The notes beneath the pieces are model-generated. The model was given only the letters and a program-made list of their open reading frames with translations, was not told the origin of the DNA and did not search any database. Below, piece by piece: positions 1 to 7,428 of a stretch of 24,368 nucleotides of DNA (its first letter is position 1; each line of letters begins with the position of its first letter). The position numbers and the translations under genes are program-made. The DNA comes from Nitrospirota bacterium (lineage in GTDB: Bacteria > Nitrospirota > 9FT-COMBO-42-15 > HDB-SIOI813): assembly GCA_016214375.1 (NCBI GenBank), contig JACROQ010000128.1:1-24368 (forward strand). The letters run 5' to 3'.

Positions 1-605
1 ATATTGGCATCGCAGCGGAAACTCCCCTCTTCCATATTGCCGTCACAGATATCCAGATACCGGACGATCTCCCGGAGGCTTTTCAGATACTCCACTGCCT
101 CTTCCGGCAGACGCATATCAGGCTCACTTACGATCTCGATCAACGGGACCCCGGCCCGGTTCAGATCCACAAGGCTTGTATCCTCACTCCCTTCATGGAT
201 AGACTTCCCCGCATCCTCCTCCATGTGAATCCTTGTAAGACCGATCCGCTTCGTCCCTCCATCCCTATCAATCTCAACATAGCCGCCCGTTGCCAGCGGC
301 TGTTCATACTGGGAGATCTGATACCCTTTGGGCAGATCAGGATAAAAGTAGTTTTTCCGCGCAAACCGGCAGAGCGGCTCAATCCGACAATGGGTGGCGT
401 GTGCCATCATGACGGCAAAATTCACCGCCTCCCTGTTTAATACCGGAAGGACACCCGGCAGTCCCAGACAGACCGGGCATGTCTGTGTGTTCGGTGAGGC
501 CCCGAACTTCGTACTGCAGCCGCAGAAGATCTTGGATTTCGTCAGGAGTTGCGCGTGGACCTCCAGACCGATCACCGCCTCGTATTTTCCGTGCACCTTT
601 TCCAT
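1..605 (-). CDS. gatB: Aspartyl/glutamyl-tRNA amidotransferase subunit B, 5' part only
   Basis: GatB binds misacylated Glu-tRNA(Gln) or Asp-tRNA(Asn) and, with GatA and GatC, converts it to the amide form. About 201 N-terminal codons are present; the gene runs off the left edge. The translation begins MEKVHGKYEAVIGLEVHAQL and contains the family signatures GLEVHAQL, CPVCLGLPG and YPDLPKGYQISQYE, with conserved Cys pairs (CGC, CPVC) of the zinc site. The ATG at 605-603 is preceded by AAGGAG at good spacing, which fixes the start. It is the last gene of the block in this window, 220 bp after gatA, and that gap is filled by a heptamer repeat array. Identification is secure. Confidence 0.95.
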   Translation of the reverse strand, partial: MEKVHGKYEAVIGLEVHAQLLTKSKIFCGCSTKFGASPNTQTCPVCLGLPGVLPVLNREAVNFAVMMAHATHCRIEPLCRFARKNYFYPDLPKGYQISQYEQPLATGGYVEIDRDGGTKRIGLTRIHMEEDAGKSIHEGSEDTSLVDLNRAGVPLIEIVSEPDMRLPEEAVEYLKSLREIVRYLDICDGNMEEGSFRCDAN

Positions 606-607
606 AG

Positions 608-838
608 CTCCTTATCTTGCCTCTTGCCTCTTGCCTCTTGCCTCTTGCCTCTTGCCTCTGACTTCTTGCTTCTGACTTCTTGCTTCTTGCTTCTGACTTC
701 TAACTTCTTGCCTCTGACTTCTTGCTTCTGACTTCTTGCTTCTTGCTTCTGACTTCTAACTTCTTGCTTCTTACTTCTAACTTCTTGCCTCTTGCTTCTG
801 ACTTCTTGCCTCTTGCTTCTTGCTTCTAACTTCTGACT
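608..838. repeat. Degenerate 7-bp tandem repeat array between gatA and gatB
   Basis: Roughly thirty consecutive heptamers of four main variants (plus strand TTGCCTC, TTGCTTC, TGACTTC, TAACTTC) fill the gap between gatA and gatB. The left end is an almost pure run of TTGCCTC units and the rest mixes variants. Read on the minus strand it is purine-rich (GAAGCAA, GAAGTCA, GAAGTTA) and open in one frame, giving a spurious Lys/Arg/Glu/Gln heptad peptide. The array extends into the end of gatA: the last codons of gatA (V-R-S-stop) are repeat units. No unique spacers exist, so it is not a CRISPR array. Confidence 0.93.
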
Positions 839-2301
839 CCTATCTCTGGTCTTCTCTTCCGCCACTCCGTCGCCTGCTCATAGGCATAGGCGATCTGCAG
901 GATCCTCTCCTCATCAAAATCCCTGCCAAGGATCTGCAGTCCTACCGGAAGCCCATCCCCTGTAAACCCGCAGGGGATCGAGAGCCCGGGAATCCCTGCA
1001 AGATTGACCGAGATCGTGAATATATCCGACAGATACATCTGCAGCGGGTCTGCCGTCCTCTCGCCGACCCGGAATGCCGGTGTCGGGGACGTCGGCGTCA
1101 CGATGGCGTCCACCTCCTGAAAGGCCCTCTCAAAGTCCCCCTTGATCAGGGTCCTCACCTGCTGCGCCTTTCTGTAGTAGGCATCATAATATCCGGCGCT
1201 CAGCACATAGGTCCCGAGCATGATCCTGCGCTTGACCTCAGGGCCAAACCCTTCATCCCTGGTCTTCATATACATCCCGATGAGGTCATCCGCATCCTTT
1301 GTCCTGTACCCGTATTTGACACCGTCATATCTGGCCAGGTTAGAGCTGGCCTCTGCCGTGGCGATGATATAATAGGCGGCAATCGCATATTCTGTATGAG
1401 GCAGGGATATCTCCACGGTCCTGGCCCCCAGACCTTCAAGCGCCCGGACGGCCTCTTTAACGCACGATTCGACAGAGGGGTCAATCCCGCTTATAAAATA
1501 TTCCCTGGGAATGCCAAGCCGCAGTCCCTTGATATCACGCCCTAATACCTTTGTATAGTCCGGTACCGGGAGCCCCACCGAGGTCGAGTCTTTTGGGTCA
1601 TGCCCGCTGATGGCCTTCAGCAGGATCGCACAATCGGTGACATCTTTTGTAATCGGGCCGATCTGGTCCAGAGAGGATGCAAAGGCGATTAAACCATACC
1701 GGGAGACACGCCCATAGGTGGGCTTTAACCCGACCACCCCGCACAGGGCCGCCGGCTGCCGGATGGATCCTCCTGTATCCGAGCCCAGCGCTGCGATACA
1801 CTCATCTGCAGCGACGGCCGCCGTAGAACCACCGCTGGACCCCCCCGGCACCCTGCCGGTATCCCAGGGATTCCTCGTCACCTGATAAAAAGAGTTCTCG
1901 GTAGATGACCCCATTGCAAACTCATCCATATTGGTCATCCCGGGGTGGACGTATCCCGCCTTCTCTAATCTGTCTATGACGGTGGCGTTGTAGGGAGAGG
2001 TAAAGTTATGAAGAATATGAGAGGCACAGGTAGTGCGCACCCCTTTCGTACATATCAAATCTTTGATGGCAATGGGTATCCCCGTGAGGGGAGAGACATC
2101 ACTACTGCCGTCCCGGATAAGCTGATCTGCCCTATCTGCCTGGGCAAAGGCCTTCTCCCCGGTAAGGCATAAGTAGGCACGGACACGGGTATCGACTTCA
2201 TTGATCCTTTCAAAAACAGACCCGGTTATCTCCCGTGAAGTGATCTCCCTCTTCTTAAGAAGTCCATGGAGCTCGTGAATGGTCTTTCGATAGAGTTCCA
2301 G
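826..2301 (-). CDS. gatA: Glutamyl/aspartyl-tRNA amidotransferase subunit A (probable CTG start)
   Basis: Amidase subunit of GatCAB; it releases ammonia from glutamine for the transamidation. It is 491 aa if started at the CTG at 2301, close to the usual length of about 485. The amidase signature includes GGSSGGSTAAVAA and SDTGGSIRQPAAL, carrying the cis-Ser and nucleophile Ser; the catalytic Lys lies in PIAIKD. Upstream of a TTG inside the conserved core (2058) the frame stays open and encodes a normal GatA N-terminus (ELYRKTIHELHGLLKKREIT) but offers no in-frame ATG, GTG or TTG before a stop. GGGAGGAG at 2309-2316 sits 7 nt from CTG at 2301, so CTG is the best start. The stop codon TAG and the last residues come from the adjoining heptamer array. 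Confidence 0.93.
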   Translation of the reverse strand: MELYRKTIHELHGLLKKREITSREITGSVFERINEVDTRVRAYLCLTGEKAFAQADRADQLIRDGSSDVSPLTGIPIAIKDLICTKGVRTTCASHILHNFTSPYNATVIDRLEKAGYVHPGMTNMDEFAMGSSTENSFYQVTRNPWDTGRVPGGSSGGSTAAVAADECIAALGSDTGGSIRQPAALCGVVGLKPTYGRVSRYGLIAFASSLDQIGPITKDVTDCAILLKAISGHDPKDSTSVGLPVPDYTKVLGRDIKGLRLGIPREYFISGIDPSVESCVKEAVRALEGLGARTVEISLPHTEYAIAAYYIIATAEASSNLARYDGVKYGYRTKDADDLIGMYMKTRDEGFGPEVKRRIMLGTYVLSAGYYDAYYRKAQQVRTLIKGDFERAFQEVDAIVTPTSPTPAFRVGERTADPLQMYLSDIFTISVNLAGIPGLSIPCGFTGDGLPVGLQILGRDFDEERILQIAYAYEQATEWRKRRPEIGVRS

Positions 2302-2321
2302 TTCTTCACTCCTCCCAGTCG

Positions 2322-2400
2322 GTCATCCTGAGGGCGAATGCCCGAAGGCTCTGAAACACGTCAGATCCTTCCCCTTCACTTCGTTCAGGGTCAGGATGAC
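2322..2400. repeat. REP-like palindrome, diverged copy (panD-gatA gap)
   Basis: A 79-bp element bounded by a perfect 10-bp inverted repeat (GTCATCCTGA at 2322-2331, TCAGGATGAC at 2391-2400). The interior contains GCCCGAAGGC and CAGATCCTTC, as in the copies at 2838-2924, 7289-7375 and 19620-19681. It ends about 20 bp upstream of the gatA start, just before the gatA ribosome-binding site. Confidence 0.85.
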
Positions 2401-2423
2401 AAGCAACAAAACTTTTCCACCTG

Positions 2424-2786
2424 CTATCCAATCACCTGCTTCGCTATCTTATTCTTATCGTCCACAATAATGATCCTGGGCTTAAAGGTCTTCAACTCCT
2501 CTTCATTGTAATATTCATAACAGAATATCACGATCTTATCCCCCGTCACACCTTTTCTCGCCGTGGGGCCATTGAGACAGACCTGTCCGCTCCCCTTCGG
2601 CCCTGGGATCACATAGGTCTCAAAACGCTCCCCGTTATTCATGTTCGATATCATGACCTGCTCATACGGAAGTATGCCGGCAGCCTCGATCAGCTCCTGA
2701 TCAATCGTGATACTCCCCTCGTAAGACAAATTGGCATCGGTCACCGTCGCCCTGTGAATCTTCGATCTCAGCATCTCCCGCAACAA
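2424..2786 (-). CDS. panD: Aspartate 1-decarboxylase (pyruvoyl enzyme)
   Basis: Decarboxylates L-aspartate to beta-alanine for pantothenate and coenzyme A synthesis. The proenzyme self-cleaves between Gly and Ser to create a pyruvoyl group. With the TTG at 2786 as start the protein is 120 aa, reading MLREMLRSKIHRATVTDANL, and the cleavage site YEG-S falls at Gly24-Ser25, the family position. GGAGGGG lies just upstream. An ATG at 2804 would add six residues (MEGGET) encoded by the Shine-Dalgarno region itself and lacks its own ribosome-binding site, so TTG is preferred. A pantothenate gene between gatC and gatA is unusual but reads in the same direction. Identification is secure; the start is fairly secure. 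Confidence 0.93.
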   Translation of the reverse strand: MLREMLRSKIHRATVTDANLSYEGSITIDQELIEAAGILPYEQVMISNMNNGERFETYVIPGPKGSGQVCLNGPTARKGVTGDKIVIFCYEYYNEEELKTFKPRIIIVDDKNKIAKQVIG

Positions 2787-2812
2787 GGTCTCCCCTCCCT
2801 CCAACGACTACT

Positions 2813-2950
2813 AGGCTGTTGAAAAAGTCTGGCAAATGTCATTCTGAGGAGCCGAAGGCGACGAAGAATCTGATAACCACTTAATTTCCTTAGGCGTCAG
2901 ATCCTTCGCTTTGCTCAGGATGACAGGCTGAAAGACTTTTTCAACAGCCT
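2813..2950. repeat. MITE-like element with perfect 18-bp terminal inverted repeats
   Basis: A 138-bp non-coding element between gatC and panD. Its ends are a perfect 18-bp inverted repeat (2813-2830 and 2933-2950; outer end AGGCTGTTGAAAAAGTCT). Inside lies a second, nested inverted repeat (GTCATTCTGA at 2838, TCAGGATGAC at 2915-2924) with the GCCGAAGGCGACGAAGAATC core. The right end is 1 bp from the gatC stop codon. A related element with decayed ends occurs at 7263-7402. No transposase is encoded, so any movement would be in trans. Confidence 0.9.
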
Positions 2951-2951
2951 G

Positions 2952-3239
2952 CTACTCTATCACCTTGGGTACCCTAAAAAACTCCTCAGTCCTGTCAGGG
3001 GCATTTACCAGGGCCTTTCCCCTGTCAATAGACCCGCATACCTCGTCTTCCCGCAGGACATTCCTGACAGGCAACACATGGGATGTCGGTTCTACATCCC
3101 TCGTATCCAGTTCATTCAATTTCTCTACATAGGTCAGGATATCGCTCAGTTGGCGTGTCAATTGCTCAACCTCTTCCTCCCTGAGCGCAAGCCGCGCCAG
3201 CCTGGCCACATGCTCTACCTCTTTCCTCGTGATCTTCAT
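2952..3239 (-). CDS. gatC: Aspartyl/glutamyl-tRNA amidotransferase subunit C
   Basis: Small subunit that clamps GatA to GatB. It is 95 aa, the usual size, with the family N-terminus (KITRKEVEHVARLARLAL) and the central pattern LSDILTYVEKLNELDTRDVEPTSHV. The ATG at 3239 overlaps the uvrD stop codon (ATGA-type overlap), suggesting translational coupling to uvrD. The stop (TAG, 2954-2952) directly abuts the MITE-like element. The other Gat subunits follow downstream but are separated from gatC by panD and repeats. Confidence 0.95.
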   Translation of the reverse strand: MKITRKEVEHVARLARLALREEEVEQLTRQLSDILTYVEKLNELDTRDVEPTSHVLPVRNVLREDEVCGSIDRGKALVNAPDRTEEFFRVPKVIE

Positions 3240-5407
3240 AACACCTCAAGGTTGGCAAACCTGACAGCCAGCGTCTTCGGCCCGATGGAATAAAACCTCA
3301 CAACCACCTTCTCCTGGTCCCCTCTCCCCTCAGAGCTTTGAATAACACCCACACCCCACTGCAAATGACGCACACGGTCTCCTTTCTTAAGCGGCCTCAC
3401 ATCACTGCCGTGCGTCTGACTCCGGATATTATTATACATGACATTATACATATCAGGCTCACCAATTTCTACCCTGATTTTTGAGTCCTCTTTTATCTCT
3501 CTGAAGAACCTCGATTCCCTCCTGGACTGCGACTGGCCGAAGAGGTTTCTTGAGACTGCACTGGTCAGATAAAGCCTCTCCCGCGCCCTTGTAATGCCCA
3601 CATAGCATAACCTGCGCTCCTCTTCCACATCTTCTTCACTCTCAAAGGCCCTGACATGAGGGAGTATCCCCTCCTCAAGCCCTGTAATAAAGACGACCGG
3701 GAATTCAAGCCCCTTGGCGCTGTGGAGTGTCATCAGCGAGACCATCGTTGCGGCATGGGTCTTACGAGCCGGGACTTGAGAATTGATGTGCGAAATATCC
3801 TCATCACTCAGGAGGCTCACCTCATCCATAAACCCCTCAATTCCCATCTCAGGCATCCTCTCTTCATACCTCTTCGCAGCGCCCATCAGCTCCATCACAT
3901 TCTCGATACGGTCCTCTCCCTCCTCATCTCTCTTTAATGCCTCCACATATCCTGTCACTTCAAATATCCTTTTGACAAACTCTGAAGGGGGGAGCTCTCT
4001 CACCAGGATCCTGAGCTTTTCAATCAGGGAGACAAACCCTTCAAGCCTGGGAGTTGCCGGCGACATATTCACCACCCCCTGATACAAAGAACATCCGCGG
4101 GCCTTTGAAAACTCCTCCAGGGTCTTTAACGTAGCGGCCCCGATCCCCCGGTGCGGGACATTGATGATCCTCCTGAGACTCACGTCGTCATCCTGCATTA
4201 AAGAGATCCTGATATAGGCCTGGATATCTTTGACCTCTTTCCTTTCATAAAACCGGATCCCTCCAATAATCTTATAGGGTATGGCGGCCTCCCGCAATGC
4301 CTCTTCTATGGCCCTGGATTGGGCATTGGTCCGGTAGAGGACGGCAAAATGGCCCGGGTCTCTCCCATTTCTCATCATAGACCTGATGCAGTTCAGCACA
4401 TAAGCCGCCTCTCCCCTCTCATCGCTGACCCTGTGGTAGACGACAGGTTCCCCGGCAGGATTTTCCGTCCAGAGCTTCTTTTGTTTTCGTCCGATATTTT
4501 TCTCGATCAACCGGCCGGCGGCGTTGAGGATAGAGCCTGTGGAACGATAGTTCTGCTCAAGCCTGATGACCATGGCATCCGGATAGTCCGATTCAAAGCC
4601 CAGGATGTTTTGCAGCTCCGCACCCCTGAAGCGATAGATGCTCTGGTCATCATCCCCCACGACACAGAGGTTTCTGTGCCTGTCTGACAGGAGCCTGATT
4701 AATTTGTATTGCGACGGGTTTGTATCCTGATACTCATCCACCAGGACATATTTAAACCTCTCCTGGTATCTGCCCAGGACCTCTGAATCCTTCTCAAAAA
4801 GCTCTATGCACCTCATGATCAGGTCATCAAAGTCCATGGCATGGTTGCGGGCCAGTTTATCCTGGTACATCCTGTAGACCTTTAATACCTTATCCTCCAT
4901 TCCAAACCCCTGCGCCCTCTGTGAAAACTCCGCAGGGGTTGTCAATCTCCCCTTCAGAAAGGAGATCTGTCTTGCAATAGCGCTTGCCGGATAGCGGTCG
5001 TCGCTGATATTGAGCTCTTTGGTACACTCCTTGACCAGTCCCAGTTGATCCGCTTTATCGTATACAGAAAAGTCCTTACGGTATCCGATAACCTGGCTGT
5101 GCATCCTCAAAAATCGGAGACAGATCGAGTGGAATGTGCCGGTCCAGAGTCCTTCCATGTTCCGCATTCCACATTCCGCATCCCACAATTTAAATATCCT
5201 TGCCTTCATCTCTTCAGAAGCCTTGTTGGTAAATGTCACGGCAAGGATATGACCCGGGGAGACTCCCAGGTGATAGACTAAACAGGCAATACGGTGGGTA
5301 ATGACCCGTGTCTTTCCGCTTCCTGCACCGGCAAGAATAAGGAGAGGGCCTTCTGTATATTCAACAGCCTGACGCTGTAATGGATTAAGGGCGCTTAGGA
5401 GATCCAT
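3236..5407 (-). CDS. UvrD/PcrA-family superfamily 1 DNA helicase
   Basis: ATP-dependent 3'-5' DNA helicase of the UvrD/PcrA/Rep type, acting in repair and replication restart. It is 723 aa, normal for the family. Visible motifs: Walker A AGAGSGKT (about residues 26-33), Ia TFTNKA (58-63), motif II VDEYQDTN, motif III VVGDDDQSIYRFRGA, motif IV LEQNYRS, motif V LMTLHSAKGLEFPVVF, and motif VI RLCYVGITRARERL. The C-terminus has the PcrA-like GDRVRHLQWGVGVI patch. Residues 75-85 (WDAECGMRNME, 5153-5185) are encoded by GGAATGC/GGAATGT heptamers, apparently an in-frame repeat insertion before the conserved GTFHS motif. The start lies 9 nt after the glmS stop; the stop overlaps gatC. PcrA and UvrD cannot be told apart here. 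Confidence 0.94.
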   Translation of the reverse strand: MDLLSALNPLQRQAVEYTEGPLLILAGAGSGKTRVITHRIACLVYHLGVSPGHILAVTFTNKASEEMKARIFKLWDAECGMRNMEGLWTGTFHSICLRFLRMHSQVIGYRKDFSVYDKADQLGLVKECTKELNISDDRYPASAIARQISFLKGRLTTPAEFSQRAQGFGMEDKVLKVYRMYQDKLARNHAMDFDDLIMRCIELFEKDSEVLGRYQERFKYVLVDEYQDTNPSQYKLIRLLSDRHRNLCVVGDDDQSIYRFRGAELQNILGFESDYPDAMVIRLEQNYRSTGSILNAAGRLIEKNIGRKQKKLWTENPAGEPVVYHRVSDERGEAAYVLNCIRSMMRNGRDPGHFAVLYRTNAQSRAIEEALREAAIPYKIIGGIRFYERKEVKDIQAYIRISLMQDDDVSLRRIINVPHRGIGAATLKTLEEFSKARGCSLYQGVVNMSPATPRLEGFVSLIEKLRILVRELPPSEFVKRIFEVTGYVEALKRDEEGEDRIENVMELMGAAKRYEERMPEMGIEGFMDEVSLLSDEDISHINSQVPARKTHAATMVSLMTLHSAKGLEFPVVFITGLEEGILPHVRAFESEEDVEEERRLCYVGITRARERLYLTSAVSRNLFGQSQSRRESRFFREIKEDSKIRVEIGEPDMYNVMYNNIRSQTHGSDVRPLKKGDRVRHLQWGVGVIQSSEGRGDQEKVVVRFYSIGPKTLAVRFANLEVL
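5153..5185. repeat. Heptamer repeat inside the helicase gene
   Basis: About four heptamers (plus strand TTCCGCA, TTCCACA, TTCCGCA, TCCCACA) preceded by a degenerate unit. They lie in frame in the helicase gene and encode an 11-residue stretch rich in Cys, Gly, Met and Asn. The unit differs in sequence from the gatA-gatB array but has the same 7-bp period. Confidence 0.75.
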
Positions 5408-5416
5408 TTCCCCACA

Positions 5417-7246
5417 TTATTCCACAGTAACACTCTTGGCCAGATTCCTGGGTTGATCGACATCGCACCCCCGCAGTACCGCAATATGGTATGCCAGCAA
5501 CTGCAGAGGTATCGCGAGCAGCACAGGGGTTAAGAGGGGGTCAAACTCCGGCAGATAGAAGACATGATCTGCCCTCCCCGCAATATCCTGATCCCCCTCA
5601 TTGGCGATAGCGATGATCTTGCCGCTCCGCGCCTTTACTTCCATAATATTGCTCAATACCTTGTTGTAGACACTGTTCTTCGTAATCAGGGCTACTGTGG
5701 GCATCTGATCATCGATGAGGGCGATGGGCCCATGCTTCATCTCTCCTGCAGGATATCCCTCTGCATGGATATAGGAGATCTCTTTAAGCTTCAGGGCGCC
5801 TTCCAAGGCGATGGGATAGTTTGGCCCCCTGCCAAGAAACAGAAAATCCCTGTATTGAAAATATTCCCGTGCGATCTCTTCGATCTTCTCCCCCTTCTCC
5901 AGGACCTTCTCCACTAAGTGCGGGAGTTGTGACAGGATCTCAAGACGGTCCTTGCATTCCCCCTGGGAGAGCGCCCCCCTGACCCTGCCCAGGTAAATGG
6001 CCAGGAGATAGAGCGCTACAAGCTGCGAGGTGAACGTCTTTGTGGCGGCCACACCGATCTCAGGGCCGGCATGCGTATAGATGATCCCGTCTGACTCCCT
6101 CGCCGCCGTGCTGCCGACAACATTGCATATCGAGAAGACCTTCCCCTTTTTCTTCCGAGCCTCCCGCATGGCGGCAAGCGTATCCGCCGTCTCCCCCGAC
6201 TGTGTCATGGCAATCAGCAGGCTCTTTTCACCAATCAATGGGTTCCTGTATCTGAATTCCGAGGCCACATCCACCTCAACAGGGACCCTCGCGATCTCCT
6301 CAATCATAAATTTCCCGACCAGGGCCGCATGCCATGATGTCCCGCAGGCCACAATAAAGATATTCCTGAGCCCCTGGATATCCTCCACGGACAGACCGAT
6401 CTCATCCAGATAGACATTTCCCGTATCATAGGAGAGCCTCCCCCGGAGTGTATCCATAATGGCCCTCGGCTGTTCATAGATCTCTTTGAGCATGAAGTGC
6501 CGGTAGCCCCCCTTTTCTGCCATGACAGGATTCCATACCACTTTGGAGGGTTCCTTTTCAACCGGATTCCCTTCAAGATCCATAATCTGTATCCCCTCCG
6601 GCGAGAGGACAATGATCTCTTCATCATCCAGGAAGACCACGTCCCTTGTATAGTTGAGAATGGCGGGGATATCCGAGGCCAGGAACGAGCCCCCCTGGGC
6701 CAGACCCGCAACCAGCGGACAACCGTTCCTGGCGCCGACGAGGAGATCGGGTTCTTCCTCCCTGAGCACGGCAATCGCATAGGCGCCCCTGACCTCCTTT
6801 AATGCCTCCTGTACGGCCGGCACTAACGACAGCCCTCTCTTCACATGACGGTCTATCAGATGGGCGATGACCTCCGTGTCTGTCTCTGACGCAAAGTGGC
6901 GCCCTTCTGCAATCAGCTCTTTCTTGAGCTGCATATAGTTTTCGATGATCCCGTTATGGACCACAACGATGTTGCCGACCCTGTGGGGGTGAGCGTTCTC
7001 CTCAGAGGGACGGCCATGCGTAGCCCACCGGGTATGTCCGATGCCGATCGTACTGGATAGCTTCTCTCCTGAGAGGGCCATCTCCAGATTCTTTAGCTTT
7101 CCGACACATCTCCGGACCCCGATCTTCTGCCCCTGGATAAAGGCGATCCCTGCAGAGTCATATCCCCTGTACTCAAGCCTCTTGAGCCCGTCAATCAATA
7201 TCGGGACAACATTCTGATCTCCTATATAGCCAACAATGCCGCACAT
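5417..7246 (-). CDS. glmS: Glutamine--fructose-6-phosphate aminotransferase (isomerizing)
   Basis: Makes glucosamine-6-phosphate from fructose-6-phosphate and glutamine, the first committed step to UDP-GlcNAc. It is 609 aa from the ATG at 7246, the family length, so the nucleophile is Cys2 (MCGIVGYIG). Class II glutaminase motifs GHTRWATHG and VVHNGIIEN are present, followed by two SIS domains (CGTSWHAALVG, AMTQSGETADTLAA, SQLVALYLLAIYLG, HAEGYPAGEMKHGPIALI) and the C-terminal DQPRNLAKSVTVE. AGGAGG with 7-nt spacing supports this start; the 13-codon upstream extension would be repeat-derived sequence. It follows glmU in the same direction with a MITE-like element between them. Confidence 0.97.
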   Translation of the reverse strand: MCGIVGYIGDQNVVPILIDGLKRLEYRGYDSAGIAFIQGQKIGVRRCVGKLKNLEMALSGEKLSSTIGIGHTRWATHGRPSEENAHPHRVGNIVVVHNGIIENYMQLKKELIAEGRHFASETDTEVIAHLIDRHVKRGLSLVPAVQEALKEVRGAYAIAVLREEEPDLLVGARNGCPLVAGLAQGGSFLASDIPAILNYTRDVVFLDDEEIIVLSPEGIQIMDLEGNPVEKEPSKVVWNPVMAEKGGYRHFMLKEIYEQPRAIMDTLRGRLSYDTGNVYLDEIGLSVEDIQGLRNIFIVACGTSWHAALVGKFMIEEIARVPVEVDVASEFRYRNPLIGEKSLLIAMTQSGETADTLAAMREARKKKGKVFSICNVVGSTAARESDGIIYTHAGPEIGVAATKTFTSQLVALYLLAIYLGRVRGALSQGECKDRLEILSQLPHLVEKVLEKGEKIEEIAREYFQYRDFLFLGRGPNYPIALEGALKLKEISYIHAEGYPAGEMKHGPIALIDDQMPTVALITKNSVYNKVLSNIMEVKARSGKIIAIANEGDQDIAGRADHVFYLPEFDPLLTPVLLAIPLQLLAYHIAVLRGCDVDQPRNLAKSVTVE

Positions 7247-7262
7247 ATCATTGCCTCCTGAC

Positions 7263-7402
7263 AGGCAGTTGAAAAAGTTCAGCAAGCTGTCATTCTGAGG
7301 AGCCGAAGGCGACGAAGAATCTGATAACTCTTAGTTTTCCTTAGGAGTCAGATCCTTCGCTTCGCTCAGGATGACAGGCTGAGTGACTTTTTCAGAACCC
7401 TG
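7263..7402. repeat. MITE-like element, second copy, between glmU and glmS
   Basis: This is the same element type as 2813-2950. The core inverted repeat is at 7289-7298 and 7366-7375, and the core sequence is nearly identical to the first copy over about 85 bp. The outer ends are related (TTGAAAAAGT on the left, ACTTTTTCA on the right) but no longer perfectly complementary. The left end lies immediately upstream of the glmS Shine-Dalgarno sequence, so an insertion here would rewrite the glmS leader. Confidence 0.87.
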
Positions 7403-7428
7403 CTAAACTATGGTTACTCTGGCTCCCG

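Noticed and set aside
608..838. CRISPR-like array
   Set aside because: Units are 7 bp, contiguous and without unique spacers.
572..865. Minus-strand open frame with a Lys/Arg/Glu/Gln heptad peptide
   Set aside because: It is the translation of the 7-bp tandem array and the antisense ends of neighbours; the 7-bp period makes a frame stay open by chance and gives an artificial coiled-coil look.
820..1545. Long plus-strand ORF (241 aa) opposite gatA
   Set aside because: It is fully antisense to a secure amidase gene and its Pro/Arg-rich translation resembles no protein.
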